A DNA stretch of 64,000 nt from Bradyrhizobium roseum (GTDB taxonomy: Bacteria > Pseudomonadota > Alphaproteobacteria > Rhizobiales > Xanthobacteraceae), in the NCBI RefSeq assembly GCF_030413175.1, contig NZ_CP129212.1:2790001-2854000 (forward strand), written 5' to 3'. The notes below the pieces were generated by a model. The model was not told where the DNA came from. It was given only the letters and a program-made list of their open reading frames with translations, and did no database searches. Within the stretch, counting starts at the first letter, position 1. Each line of letters opens with the position of its first letter. The position numbers were made by a program, and so were the translations under genes. Shown here piece by piece: positions 42,910-53,099 of this stretch.

Positions 42910-44514
42910 ATGGATCGCAGGACTGTGTTGAAGGGATTGGCCGGGGTAGGCACCCTGGCGGCGACGGGCGGCTTGTCGATGCCGGCGCTCTCCCAAGGGG
43001 CTGCGGCGCGCACGCTGAAATTCGTACCGCAGGCCAATCTCGCGAATTTCGATCCGATCTGGGGCACCCAATATGTCGTGCGCAACGCGGCGGCGCTGGT
43101 GTGGGATACGCTTTATGGCCTCGACGCCACATTGCAGCCGCAACGACAGATGGTCGAATCGGAACAAGTATCGGATGACGGTCTGGTCTGGACCTTCAAG
43201 CTGAGATCCGGGCTGAAGTTTCATGACGGCACGCCCGTGCTGGCCAAGGACGTGGTCGCGAGCCTGACGCGATGGTCGTCGCGTGACCCGATGGGCCTGA
43301 TGCTCAAGGCGATCCAGAACGAGCTGACCGCCGTCGACGACAAAACCTTCAAATGGGCGCTGAAGGCGCCTTATCCGAAGATGCTGCTGGCGTTGGGCAA
43401 GAACAGCACGCCCTGCGCCTTCATCATGCCGGAGCGCATCGCGCAGACCGATCCGTTCAAGCAGATTCCCGAATATATCGGCTCGGGCCCGATGAAATTC
43501 GCCAAGGGCGAATGGGTGCCCGGCGCCAAGGCGGTGTTCGAGAAATTTGCGGACTACGTGCCGCGGCAGGAAAAATCATCATGGCTTGCCGGCGGCAAGC
43601 AGATGCTGGTCGACCGCATCGAATGGGTGGTGATCCCGGATCCGGCGACGGCCGCGGCAGCCCTTCAGAACGGCGAGGTCGATTGGTGGGAGAGCCCGAT
43701 CACCGATCTGGTGCCGTCGCTCAAGAAGAACAAAAACATTGAGGTCGATATCGCCGACCCGCTCGGCAACATCGGTTCGTTCCGGATGAATCACCTGCAT
43801 CCGCCATTCAACAACGTCAAGGTACGGCGTGCGGTGCTCGCCGCACTGAACCAGGAAGATTACATGCGCGCGCTGGTCGGCGACGATACCGCGCTGTGGA
43901 AGACGCTGCCGGGCTTCTTCACGCCGGGTACGCCGCTGTACACCGAAGAGGGCGGCGAAATACTGAAAGGCAAGCGCGATCTTGCGATGGCCAAGAAGCT
44001 TTTGGCCGAGAGCGGCTATGCGGGCCAGCCGGTGACTTGCGTGGTGGCGCAGGACCAGCCGATCACCAAGGCGCAGGGCGATGTCACCGCCGACTTGCTG
44101 AAGCAGATCGGCATGAATGTCGACTTCGTCGCGACCGACTGGGGCACGGTTGGTTCCCGCCGGGCGCAGAAAACGCCGCCCGGGCAGGGCGGCTGGGGCA
44201 TGTTCCACACTTGGCACGCCGGCGCGGACTGCATCAATCCCGCCGCCTACAACGCCATCCGCGCCAATGGCGACAAGGCGTGGTTCGGCTGGCCCACCAG
44301 CGAGCCCGTGGAAAAGGAAGTGCTGTCGTGGTTCGAGGCCAAGAATCTCGAGGAGGAGAAGACCGCGGTCAAGCGCCTCAACAAGGCGGCGCTCGACGAC
44401 GTGGTCTATGCGCCGACCGGCTTCTTCCTGAGCTATACCGCGTGGCGCAAGAACGTCTCCGGCATCGCGAAGGGGCCGCTGCCGTTCTTCTGGGGCGTGT
44501 CGAAATCCGCATGA
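42910..44514 (+). CDS. Family-5 ABC transporter substrate-binding protein (Dpp-type operon)
   Basis: 534 residues with a twin-arginine-like signal (DRRTVLKGLAGVGTLAATGG). The family-5 pattern is ANLANFDPIWGTQYVVRNAAALVWDTLYG, SGLKFHDGTPVLAKDV, PEYIGSGPMKFAKGEW and RMNHLHPPFNNVKVRRAVLAALNQ. It is related to the binding protein at 38479 but belongs to the operon that also encodes both permeases and both ATPases. The sigma-54-like site at 42778 would make the whole five-gene unit nitrogen-regulated. Confidence 0.92.
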   Translation: MDRRTVLKGLAGVGTLAATGGLSMPALSQGAAARTLKFVPQANLANFDPIWGTQYVVRNAAALVWDTLYGLDATLQPQRQMVESEQVSDDGLVWTFKLRSGLKFHDGTPVLAKDVVASLTRWSSRDPMGLMLKAIQNELTAVDDKTFKWALKAPYPKMLLALGKNSTPCAFIMPERIAQTDPFKQIPEYIGSGPMKFAKGEWVPGAKAVFEKFADYVPRQEKSSWLAGGKQMLVDRIEWVVIPDPATAAAALQNGEVDWWESPITDLVPSLKKNKNIEVDIADPLGNIGSFRMNHLHPPFNNVKVRRAVLAALNQEDYMRALVGDDTALWKTLPGFFTPGTPLYTEEGGEILKGKRDLAMAKKLLAESGYAGQPVTCVVAQDQPITKAQGDVTADLLKQIGMNVDFVATDWGTVGSRRAQKTPPGQGGWGMFHTWHAGADCINPAAYNAIRANGDKAWFGWPTSEPVEKEVLSWFEAKNLEEEKTAVKRLNKAALDDVVYAPTGFFLSYTAWRKNVSGIAKGPLPFFWGVSKSA

Positions 44515-44529
44515 CGGTGCATTGACCCC

Positions 44530-45471
44530 ATGCTCTCGTATATTTTTCGGCGAATTCTCTCGACGCTCCCCGTGATGGGGATCGTCGCGCTGTTCGTGTT
44601 CAGCCTGCTTTACATCGCGCCCGGCGATCCGGCCGCGGTGATCGCCGGCGACCAGGCGAGCCCCGCCGATGTCGAGCGCATTCGGCAGGGCCTCGGGCTC
44701 GACCGGCCGTTTCTGATCCAGTTCGGGTCCTGGGTCTGGAATATCCTGCACGGCGATCTCGGCACCTCGATCTTCACCAACCTGCCGGTCTCGGCGATGA
44801 TCGTGCAGCGGCTTGAGCCGACATTGTCGCTGATGGCGATCACGCTGGTGTTGACCATTCTGGTCGCGGTCCCGCTTGGCGTAGTGGCGGCGTGGAAGGC
44901 GGGAAGCTGGGTCGACCGCAGCATCATGGCGTTCGCCGTGTTCGCTTTCTCGCTGCCCGTTTTCGTGGTCGGCTATGTGCTGGCCTATATCTTTGCGCTG
45001 CAGTTCGAATGGCTGCCGGTGCAGGGCTATACGCCGTTGAAATCAGGCGTATGGCCGTGGCTGCAGAACCTTATTCTGCCCGCGCTCGCGCTCGGCAGCG
45101 TCTATATCGCGCTGATCGCGCGCATTACCCGCGCTTCCATGCTCGAGGTGCTGCAGCAGGACTATGTCCGCACCGCCCGCGCCAAGGGGCTCGGGCAGCG
45201 CGACATCCTGTTCATCCATGCGCTGAAGAACGCCGCGGTGCCGATCGTCACCGTGATCGGCATCGGCATCGCGCTGTTGATCGGCGGCGCGGTGGTGACC
45301 GAAAGCGTGTTCGCGATTCCGGGCCTTGGCCGGCTGACGATCGACGCCATCCTGCGGCGCGATTATCCGGTCATTCAAGGCATCGTGCTGCTGTTCAGCT
45401 TCCTCTACGTGCTCGTCAACCTGATGGTTGACGTCACCTACACCTTGGTCGATCCGAGGATCCGCTATTGA
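44530..45471 (+). CDS. Dpp/Opp-type ABC transporter permease 1 (DppB-like)
   Basis: A 313-residue inner-membrane permease: MLSYIFRRILSTLPVMGIVALFVFSLL at the N-terminus, the GDPAAVIAGDQASPADVERIRQGLGLDRP periplasmic segment, about six membrane helices, and the EAA loop (QDYVRTARAKGLGQRDILFIHALKNAAVPIV). It follows the binding-protein gene by 15 bp and its stop overlaps the TTG start of the next permease. Confidence 0.94.
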   Translation: MLSYIFRRILSTLPVMGIVALFVFSLLYIAPGDPAAVIAGDQASPADVERIRQGLGLDRPFLIQFGSWVWNILHGDLGTSIFTNLPVSAMIVQRLEPTLSLMAITLVLTILVAVPLGVVAAWKAGSWVDRSIMAFAVFAFSLPVFVVGYVLAYIFALQFEWLPVQGYTPLKSGVWPWLQNLILPALALGSVYIALIARITRASMLEVLQQDYVRTARAKGLGQRDILFIHALKNAAVPIVTVIGIGIALLIGGAVVTESVFAIPGLGRLTIDAILRRDYPVIQGIVLLFSFLYVLVNLMVDVTYTLVDPRIRY

Positions 45472-46390
45472 GTATCTCTGCCTCCAGCACGGCGCCGCTG
45501 CCGCCGGGCCTCGTCATCGCGCCGCAACTGCCGGACCTGATGGTGCCGGTGGCGATCCGGCGCGGTGTGCTTGGATTCCTGCGCAATCATCCGACGGTGG
45601 CGATCGGCGGCGCCTTGCTGCTGTGTCTTGTCCTGATCGGGATTTTCGCGCCCTGGCTCGGGACCGTCGACCCGACCACGATATCGCCTGCCAAACGGAC
45701 AAGGTTGCCCTCCGCGGACTACTGGTTCGGCACCGACATCCTCGGCCGCGACGTCTATTCGCGCGTGCTGTACGGGGCGCGGGTCTCGCTCACCGTGGGC
45801 CTCTCGGTGGCCATCCTGGCCTCGCTGGCCGGTCTCGCCATCGGACTGGTGTCGGGGTTTGTGCGATGGGCCGACAGTATTCTGATGCGGTTCATGGACG
45901 GGTTGATGTCGATCCCGCCGATTTTGCTGGCCGTCGCGCTGATGGCGCTGACTCGGGCGAGCGTCGGCAACGTGATTCTCGCGATTACTATCGCCGAAAT
46001 CCCGCGCGTCTCCCGGCTGGTGCGCAGCGTCGTGCTGTCGCTGCGCGAACAGCCGTATGTGGACGCCGCCACGGCCTCCGGCACGCGAACACCGATGGTG
46101 ATCCTGCGCCACATCCTGCCCAACACGCTGGCGCCGATGCTGGTGCAGGCCACCTATATCTGCGCCAGCGCGATGATCGTGGAGTCGATTCTGTCCTTCA
46201 TCGGCGCCGGCACGCCGCCGACCATTCCGTCCTGGGGCAACATCATGGCTGAGGGCAGGGCGCTGTGGCAGGTCAAACCGTATATCGTGTTCTTTCCCGC
46301 CGCGTTCCTCTCCGTCACCGTGCTCGCCGTCAACCTGCTGGGCGACGGCCTGCGCGATGCGCTCGATCCGCGAATGGCGAAGAGTCTCTG

Positions 46391-46391
<1 letters not shown>
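45468..46391 (+). CDS. Dpp/Opp-type ABC transporter permease 2 (DppC-like)
   Basis: A 307-residue permease with the typical N-terminal cytosolic stretch, first helix (VAIGGALLLCLVLIGIFAPWL), FGTDILGRDVYSRVLYGARVSL, and the EAA loop (QPYVDAATASGTRTPMVILRHILPNTLAPM). The start is TTG 45468, overlapping the previous stop as TTGA; no ATG fits better. It forms a heterodimeric channel with permease 1. Confidence 0.92.
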
Positions 46392-47376
<985 letters not shown>

Positions 47377-47380
<4 letters not shown>

Positions 47381-48375
47381 ACGCGCCACTGCTCCAGGTC
47401 AACGACCTCAAGAAGCATTTTCCGGTCTCTGGCGGGCTGTTCAGCCGTCAATCGAAATGGGTCTATGCGGTGGACGGCGTGTCCTTTGAGGTCGCGCGCG
47501 GCGAGACGCTGTCGCTCGTCGGCGAGTCCGGCTGCGGCAAGTCGACGGTCGGCCGGGCCATCCTGCGGCTGTTCGACATCACCTCCGGCCAGGTCGTGCT
47601 GGACGGCCAGCGGATCGACGATCTTTCGCCCGGGAGCTTGCGCAGCATGCGCCGCCGCGTCCAGGTGGTGTTCCAGGATCCGTTTTCCAGCCTCAACCCG
47701 CGCATGCGCGTCCGCGATATTTTGGCCGAGCCGATCCGCAATTTCGGCCTCGCCAAATCTTCCGCCGAACTGGAAAAGAAGGTGGCGGCGCTGATGGACA
47801 CCGTGCGGCTGCCGCGCGACGCGCTGGGCCGCCGGCCGCACGAATTTTCAGGCGGCCAGCGCCAGCGCATCGGCATCGCCCGGGCGCTTGCCGCCGAACC
47901 CGAACTGATCGTCTGCGACGAGGCGGTTTCGGCGCTCGACGTGTCGGTCAAGGCGCAGATCGTCAATCTGCTGCAGGACCTGCAGCGGGAGTTCGGTCTC
48001 GCGCTGCTGTTCATCAGCCACGATCTGGCGATCGTCGAGCACATGACGCACCGTGTGGCGGTGATGTATCTCGGCAAGATCGTCGAGTTGGCGCCCAGGC
48101 GGCAGATCTTTGCGGCGCCGCAGCATCCTTACACCCGCGCGCTGCTGTCAGCCGTGCCGGTGCCGGAGCCCGGCGCGATTCGAAATCCGATCATCCTCAA
48201 GGGCGACGTGCCGAGCCCGATCAGTCCGCCGAGCGGCTGCCGCTTCCACACCCGATGCCCCTACGTGTTCGATCGCTGCCGGACCGAGGAGCCGGAACTG
48301 CGGTCGACCGAAGACGGGCAGTGGGTGGCGTGTCATCTCAAGGCGCTGCCGGAACGGCCAGGACCTTCGCACTGA
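47377..48375 (+). CDS. Dpp/Opp-type ABC transporter ATP-binding protein 2 (DppF-like)
   Basis: A 332-residue ATPase: HFPVSGGLFSRQSKWVYAVDGVSF at the N-terminus, Walker A GESGCGKST, signature FSGGQRQR, Walker B LIVCDEAVSALDV, switch SHDLAIVEHM, and the Cys-rich tail (GCRFHTRCPYVFDRC). The Glu-Ala after the Walker B Asp (DEAVSALD) replaces the more common DEPVSALD, as in many DppF proteins. It closes the transporter operon and converges with upp, 22 bp apart. Confidence 0.94.
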
Positions 48376-48397
48376 GTTTTCTGCGACGCTGTCGAGC

Positions 48398-49027
48398 CTA
48401 CTTCGTGCCGTAGGCGCGATCGCCGGCATCGCCGAGGCCCGGCACGATGTAGCCGTTGTCGTCCAGCCCCTCGTCGATCGCCGCGAGCCAGATCGGAACG
48501 TCGGGGTGAATGCCGCGCGTCCGCTCGATGCCTTCGGGCGCGCCGATCAGGCAGACCAGCCGGATATCGTTCGCACCGCGTTCCTTCAGCCGGTCGATCG
48601 CGGCCACGGCGGAGTTTCCGGTGGCCAGCACCGGCGAGATCACGATCACCAGCCGCTCGTGCAGGTCGCTCGGCGCCTTGAAGAAGTATTCGACGGCGGT
48701 GAACGTCTCCGGCTCACGGTAGAGGCCGATATGGGCGATGCGCGCGGTCGGCACCAGGTCGAGCATGCCTTCCGCAAAGGTGACGCCGGCACGCAGCACC
48801 GGCGCGAATACCAGTTTCTTGCCCGCGATCTGCGACGACTTCATGTGCGCCAGCGGTGTGTCGATTTCGATATCGGCCAGCGGCAGGTCGCGGGTGACCT
48901 CGTAGCAGAGCAGCATTCCGATTTCCTTGAGGAGCTCGCGGAATGATTTTGTCGAAATGTCCTTGTTCCGCAGCAGCGTCAGCTTGTGCTGCACCAGCGG
49001 ATGACTGACGATCGTAACGCCTTCCAT
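48398..49027 (-). CDS. upp: Uracil phosphoribosyltransferase (URC6-type)
   Basis: A 209-residue enzyme forming UMP from uracil and PRPP. The uracil-binding C-terminus is canonical ([19 protein letters not shown]). The PRPP loop reads [10 protein letters not shown] (residues 130-139), with Ser131 where most Upp proteins have Asp (VDPMLATGGS). It is the last gene of urc1-urc4-upp, 15 bp after urc4. In the yeast URC route, URC6 is a uracil phosphoribosyltransferase that feeds the pathway, so a catabolic rather than salvage role is likely here. A GAGG site precedes ATG 49027. Confidence 0.92.
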   Translation of the reverse strand: MEGVTIVSHPLVQHKLTLLRNKDISTKSFRELLKEIGMLLCYEVTRDLPLADIEIDTPLAHMKSSQIAGKKLVFAPVLRAGVTFAEGMLDLVPTARIAHIGLYREPETFTAVEYFFKAPSDLHERLVIVISPVLATGNSAVAAIDRLKERGANDIRLVCLIGAPEGIERTRGIHPDVPIWLAAIDEGLDDNGYIVPGLGDAGDRAYGTK

Positions 49028-49042
49028 GCTTCTGACCTCGAT

Positions 49043-50275
49043 CTAGAAAACCGTCCCGTCGCTGATGACCTTGATCGGGGGCGACGCATCCGCGCGGCGT
49101 TCGCGGGCCAGCCGCCGGCCCGCGGCCCATGTGCCGCCCTCGAGAATCTTTGCCAGCGGCATCGAGGTGGCATCGCGTCCCAGCCGCTGCCGCACGCCAT
49201 CCGCGACGCGATCGAGCAGCGCCACCGTCAGCGCCCGCCATTCCACGACAAGCGGCGACGATACCTGATGCTCTCGCTCCGCATCGGCCGCGTCGCGACA
49301 CGTCAGCACGCCGGTATCGACGAACAGTCCGCCGTTGCGGTATTCGGCGAGGCCGGTGAGGCCATCGATGTCGGTCACGTCGATCCCGGACCGCTGCAGC
49401 GGTTCGATCAGCGAATAGGCGAGCCATTGCGAGAGCTTGTGCAGCGGTACCAGGCCGCTGGTGGCATCGGCGGTCGTCATCGCCGGATGCCGCCAGCAGT
49501 CGCCGAGTGCGATACCGCCGAGCGTCAGCCGCGACGGCCAGATCGGCCCAAGTTGCTGCAGCAGTTCTGCCAGGATCGTCGGTGCGGGCAGCTTGCCGCC
49601 GTCCGCCCGCATTGCCAGCCGGTCGTACAGGCCGCCGGGCCGCGGGTTGTCATGACTGCCGAAGATGTCCGGCTTCGAGGTCACGAGTTGGCCGAGGCGG
49701 CGCAACAGGTCGGCGCGGCCATCCAGCCCGACCAGCGGATTGTCATCCCTCACCTGCATGCCGCGTGCGAGATCGACGACATCCAAATTCGCCAGCTTGT
49801 CGGCATCGGCCCGCAATGGCTCGGATGACGCGGCCGAGAAGGCGCCGCTTGTGAACATCGCCAGGCTCGCCAGCCCCAATCCTTCCGAGCGACCGATGGC
49901 CAAGCCCGTGGCGGGATCGCGGTAGCGCCACGATGGGCCGGCGCCGGCATCGAGGAACACGCTGACGATGGCGAGATCGAATTCCGCCCTGGCGCGGGCG
50001 GCACGGTCGGGCCAGCCGGCGACGGCCGCCCAGCGGTCGTCGCCATCGATGACGAAGTGCCGCCAGCGCGAATGAAAGGGAACGTCGAACGACGGGTAGG
50101 CGGTGCGCGTCGTTTCCAGCACCAGTTCGACCACATCATCCATGCGGCCGAGATCGATACGAAAACTGGGCAGCCTGTCTTCAAGGCCGATGGCGAGCAT
50201 GCGGTGCGCGCGCTCGCGGACGGCGGCGGCATTCAGCAGCGACACGGCGGCTGAGGTCTCCGGATTGACTGCCAC
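49043..50275 (-). CDS. urc4: URC4/Urg3 family protein, uracil catabolism (DUF1688)
   Basis: A 410-residue protein of the URC4/Urg3 family. The hallmark segment PFHSRWRHFVIDGDDRWAAV is near residue 75, and GLIPLHKLSQWLAYSLIEPL-like and GLTGLAEYRNGGLFVDTGVL segments follow. In the yeast Lachancea kluyveri URC4 is required to use uracil as nitrogen source; its chemistry is not settled. GTG 50275 starts 7 nt after the urc1 stop; no ATG fits as well. It has no signal or membrane segment. Confidence 0.87.
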   Translation of the reverse strand: MAVNPETSAAVSLLNAAAVRERAHRMLAIGLEDRLPSFRIDLGRMDDVVELVLETTRTAYPSFDVPFHSRWRHFVIDGDDRWAAVAGWPDRAARARAEFDLAIVSVFLDAGAGPSWRYRDPATGLAIGRSEGLGLASLAMFTSGAFSAASSEPLRADADKLANLDVVDLARGMQVRDDNPLVGLDGRADLLRRLGQLVTSKPDIFGSHDNPRPGGLYDRLAMRADGGKLPAPTILAELLQQLGPIWPSRLTLGGIALGDCWRHPAMTTADATSGLVPLHKLSQWLAYSLIEPLQRSGIDVTDIDGLTGLAEYRNGGLFVDTGVLTCRDAADAEREHQVSSPLVVEWRALTVALLDRVADGVRQRLGRDATSMPLAKILEGGTWAAGRRLARERRADASPPIKVISDGTVF

Positions 50276-50282
50276 GGCGCGC

Positions 50283-51533
50283 TCAATATTTTTCGAGCGG
50301 GCGGCCGACCGGGTTTTCCGGGTCTTCCTGCGGGTCAGGCGTGTAGTAACCCGCGGCCTTTTTCGCCGCGATCTCCACATGTGCGTCGGCCGGGATCATG
50401 TCGTCGGGGATCGGCACGCGCTCGACGATGTCGATTCCCTGGCCGGTCAGCGCGTCGTGCTTCATGTCGCTCATGGAAATGAAACGGTCGATCCGCTTCA
50501 GGCCGAGCCAATGCACCACATCGGGCATCAGCTGCTGGAAGCGGGCATCCTGCACGCCGGCGACGCATTCGGTGCGCTCGAAATATTGCGCCGCCGCATC
50601 GCCACCTTCCTGGCGCTTGCGGGCGTTATAAACGAGGAATTTCGTGACCTCGCCGAGCGCGCGGCCTTCCTTGCGATTGTAGATGATGATGCCGAGCCCG
50701 CCGCTCTGGCCGGCGCGCGCGCATTCCTCGATACCGTGGATCAGATAGGGGCGGCAGGTGCAGATATCGGACCCGAACACGTCGGAGCCGTTGCATTCGT
50801 CATGCACGCGGCAGGTGATCTTCGTGGAATGATCCGGCAGCTTGCTGACGTCGCCGAACAGATAGGCCGTGGTGCCGCCGATCGGCGGCAGAAACACCTG
50901 CAGGTCGGGCCGGGTCACCAACTCCGGAAACATGCCGGCGGTCTGCTCGAACAGCTGCCGGCGCAGATTATTCTCGGTGGTGGCGAAGCGCGCCGCGAGG
51001 CCGGGCAGGTGCCAGACCGGGTCGATCGCAATCTTGACCACGGAGACGCTGCCATTCTTGTGCACGACCTCGCCATCCTGCTTGAGCCGGCCGGCTTCGA
51101 TCGCGGCCTGCAGCTCGGGCAGATCGAGCCGGGCGCGCGTGATGGCGATGCTCGGACGGATGTCGATACCTTCGGCGATCTCGCTTGCAAAGTTTTCCGC
51201 GGCGAGGTGGCCCCATGGATCGAGCGAGACGATACGCTGCGGCTCGGTCCATTGCGGAAAGGGACCGATCGTTTCGGCCGGGTGGGTGTTGGTGAGGTCC
51301 GGGCGGCGGACGGGATCGAGCGCACCGGAAGAGACGGCCAGCGCGCGATAGACCGAGTAGGAGCCGCCGTGCGTGCCGATGACGTTGCGGTCTCCCGGGC
51401 GCGACACGGTACCGATGACAGGTCCGCGTTCGCGCGCGCTGGCTGCGCCCCAGCTAATGGGAAATTTGAGCTTCGCGCCCGGCGCCGGGTGCGACGTAAT
51501 GCGAATATGATCAATCCGATTGGAACGAGTCAT
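50283..51533 (-). CDS. urc1: URC1-type GTP cyclohydrolase II homologue, uracil catabolism
   Basis: 416 residues. The C-terminal half is a RibA/GTP cyclohydrolase II domain with the zinc cysteines Cys247, Cys258 and Cys260 (VHDECNGSDVFGSDICTC) and the YNRKEGRALG segment (285-294) that holds the catalytic Arg in RibA. The roughly 200-residue N-terminal extension is absent from riboflavin RibA and typical of URC1. By homology to yeast URC1 it acts on a uracil nucleotide rather than GTP, opening the pyrimidine ring. ATG 51533 is preferred over GTG 51539. It is the first gene of the operon. Confidence 0.88.
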   Translation of the reverse strand: MTRSNRIDHIRITSHPAPGAKLKFPISWGAASARERGPVIGTVSRPGDRNVIGTHGGSYSVYRALAVSSGALDPVRRPDLTNTHPAETIGPFPQWTEPQRIVSLDPWGHLAAENFASEIAEGIDIRPSIAITRARLDLPELQAAIEAGRLKQDGEVVHKNGSVSVVKIAIDPVWHLPGLAARFATTENNLRRQLFEQTAGMFPELVTRPDLQVFLPPIGGTTAYLFGDVSKLPDHSTKITCRVHDECNGSDVFGSDICTCRPYLIHGIEECARAGQSGGLGIIIYNRKEGRALGEVTKFLVYNARKRQEGGDAAAQYFERTECVAGVQDARFQQLMPDVVHWLGLKRIDRFISMSDMKHDALTGQGIDIVERVPIPDDMIPADAHVEIAAKKAAGYYTPDPQEDPENPVGRPLEKY

Positions 51534-51557
51534 CGCCACGAACCCTGAAACGGCAAC

Positions 51558-51579
51558 GGCCCGCCTGAATAGACGGGCC
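51558..51579 (-). promoter_or_regulatory. Hairpin in the urc1 leader
   Basis: On the - strand GGCCCGTCT-ATTC-AGGCGGGCC folds into a 9-bp stem (one G-U pair) ending about 25 nt before the urc1 ATG and about 40 nt after the predicted start of transcription. It could act as an attenuator, stabiliser or protein site. Confidence 0.45.
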
Positions 51580-51624
51580 TGTCACACCAACGTTAATATC
51601 AGCAGCGGTTGCAGCTGAGAGAGT

Positions 51625-51652
51625 AGTATAATCATTTTTCGGCGGAATTCAA
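51625..51652 (-). promoter_or_regulatory. Sigma-70-type promoter of urc1-urc4-upp
   Basis: On the - strand TTGAAT (51647-51652) and TATACT (51625-51630) are separated by 16 bp, giving a start near 51618, about 85 nt upstream of urc1. Confidence 0.6.
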
Positions 51653-52060
51653 CGCCCTCGATCCGGCGACCGTTAGGTGGGCGTTAACGCTTTGGGCGCG
51701 GACACGTACCCTGCAGATGCTCGCTGCGCTGCGGTCGTCGACCGAAAACAAGATATGGAATCCTCGCCGGCGTCCTGCTTGAAGCGCTCGATCGCGTGCC
51801 GATTGCGTGACCGGCACCACGGCTTGCGGGCTCATTCAAGATGCAATCGTCGCAAGACCAGAACGGACGACGGCGGGTTGCGAGCGATCGGGACGCAGGA
51901 CTGAAGTGCAGTGCACGAGGCGTTTCCTGAATTGACTCGGCACAAACCAAAACTTTAACTGCGGCTCACGCCGCTTGAACCAGATCGGACTCCGGGCTCC
52001 GAAAACTGCTTCATTTGCATGCAAACGCTGCCCGATATGGCAGCATTCAGGAAGTTATTT
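51653..52060. other. Divergent intergenic region upstream of carbamoylase gene
   Basis: About 410 bp between the urc promoter and the carbamoylase start. Frames on both strands lack recognisable features and ribosome-binding sites. No sigma-54 site with correct spacing is present here. Confidence 0.5.
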
Positions 52061-52993
52061 ATGCGCGTCATCAACGTAGCCGCCGCCCAGCTGGGCCCGA
52101 TCCAGAAAGCCGAGAGCCGTGAGGCCGTCGTCAAGCGCATGATCGCGCTGATGGATGAAGCGAAGGCAAAGGGCGCCGACCTGATCGTCTATCCCGAGCT
52201 CGCGCTCACCACGTTCTTTCCGCGCTGGTACATGGAGGATCAGGCCGAAGTCGATACCTGGTTCGAACGCGAGATGCCGAATGCGGCGACAAGACCGTTG
52301 TTCGAACGCGCCGCGCAGCATCAGATCGCGATGAATTTCGGCTATGCCGAGCTGACGCCGGACGGACATCATTTCAACACCTGCATCCTCACCGACAAGT
52401 CCGCAAAGATCGTCGGCAAGTACCGCAAGGTTCATCTGCCCGGCCACGCCGAGTTCGATACCAAGCGCGCGTTCCAGCATCTGGAGAAGCGCTACTTCGA
52501 ACCGGGCGATCTCGGCTTCAAGGTCTGGCGCGCGCTCGGCGGTATTTTCGGCATGGCCGTCTGCAACGACCGGCGTTGGCCGGAGACTTATCGCGTGATG
52601 GGCCTGCAAGGCGTCGAGATGGTCTTGATCGGCTACAACACGCCATCGATCAATGCCGAGAAGACCGAGGAGGGGGCGGAAAAGCGGCTGTTTCATAACC
52701 GGCTTTCCGCACAGGCCGGCGCCTATCAGAACTCGACCTGGGTCGTCAGCGTTGCGAAGGCCGGCGTTGAGGACGGACATCCCCTGATCGGCGGCAGCCT
52801 GATCGTCGATCCCGATGGTGAGATCGTCGTCGAGGCCAGGACGGAGGAGGACGAGCTTCTCGTCCACCCCTGCGATCTCGATGCCACGACGTTCGGCAAG
52901 GAGACGATCTTCAATTTCGCGCTCCATCGCCGCATCGAGCATTACGGCCTGATCGCCAACCAGACAGGCGTCGTGCTGCCGCCGGAGAACTAG
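52061..52993 (+). CDS. N-carbamoyl-D-amino acid hydrolase-like nitrilase-superfamily enzyme
   Basis: 310 residues with the catalytic triad Glu46 (YPELALT), Lys123 (KYRKVHLPGH) and Cys168 (MAVCNDRRWPE). Length and motifs fit D-carbamoylases, which hydrolyse N-carbamoyl amino acids made by hydantoinase; a ureidopropionase-like role is the alternative. AGGAAG ends 6 nt before ATG 52061, which is preferred to an upstream ATG at 52019. A racemase-like gene (convergent) and a hydantoinase gene lie just downstream, completing a hydantoin set. Paralogue of the gene at 33305. Confidence 0.87.
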   Translation: MRVINVAAAQLGPIQKAESREAVVKRMIALMDEAKAKGADLIVYPELALTTFFPRWYMEDQAEVDTWFEREMPNAATRPLFERAAQHQIAMNFGYAELTPDGHHFNTCILTDKSAKIVGKYRKVHLPGHAEFDTKRAFQHLEKRYFEPGDLGFKVWRALGGIFGMAVCNDRRWPETYRVMGLQGVEMVLIGYNTPSINAEKTEEGAEKRLFHNRLSAQAGAYQNSTWVVSVAKAGVEDGHPLIGGSLIVDPDGEIVVEARTEEDELLVHPCDLDATTFGKETIFNFALHRRIEHYGLIANQTGVVLPPEN

Positions 52994-53010
52994 ATGTCCC
53001 GCGCTGCTTG

Positions 53011-53099
53011 GAGCGTTTTCGAGCGAAAGCCTGCCCCGGACTTGATCCGGGGTGGATACCGGTTCGCGTGAAGAAAACGCGTCAAGATAAAAATCTAGT
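53011..53099. repeat. Dispersed repeat, copy B, with nested palindrome
   Basis: An inverted-orientation relative of 27424-27530 (AGCGTTTTCGAGCGAA ... GGTTCGCGTGAAGAAAACGCGTCAAGA). It carries an extra perfect palindrome CCCCGGA-CTTGA-TCCGGGG (53034-53052) missing from copy A. Its end includes the stop codon of the racemase gene (53095-53097). Confidence 0.75.

Noticed and set aside
51940..51965. GGCAC sequence upstream of the second carbamoylase as a sigma-54 promoter
   Set aside because: No GC at the -12 position (AAAACT instead).
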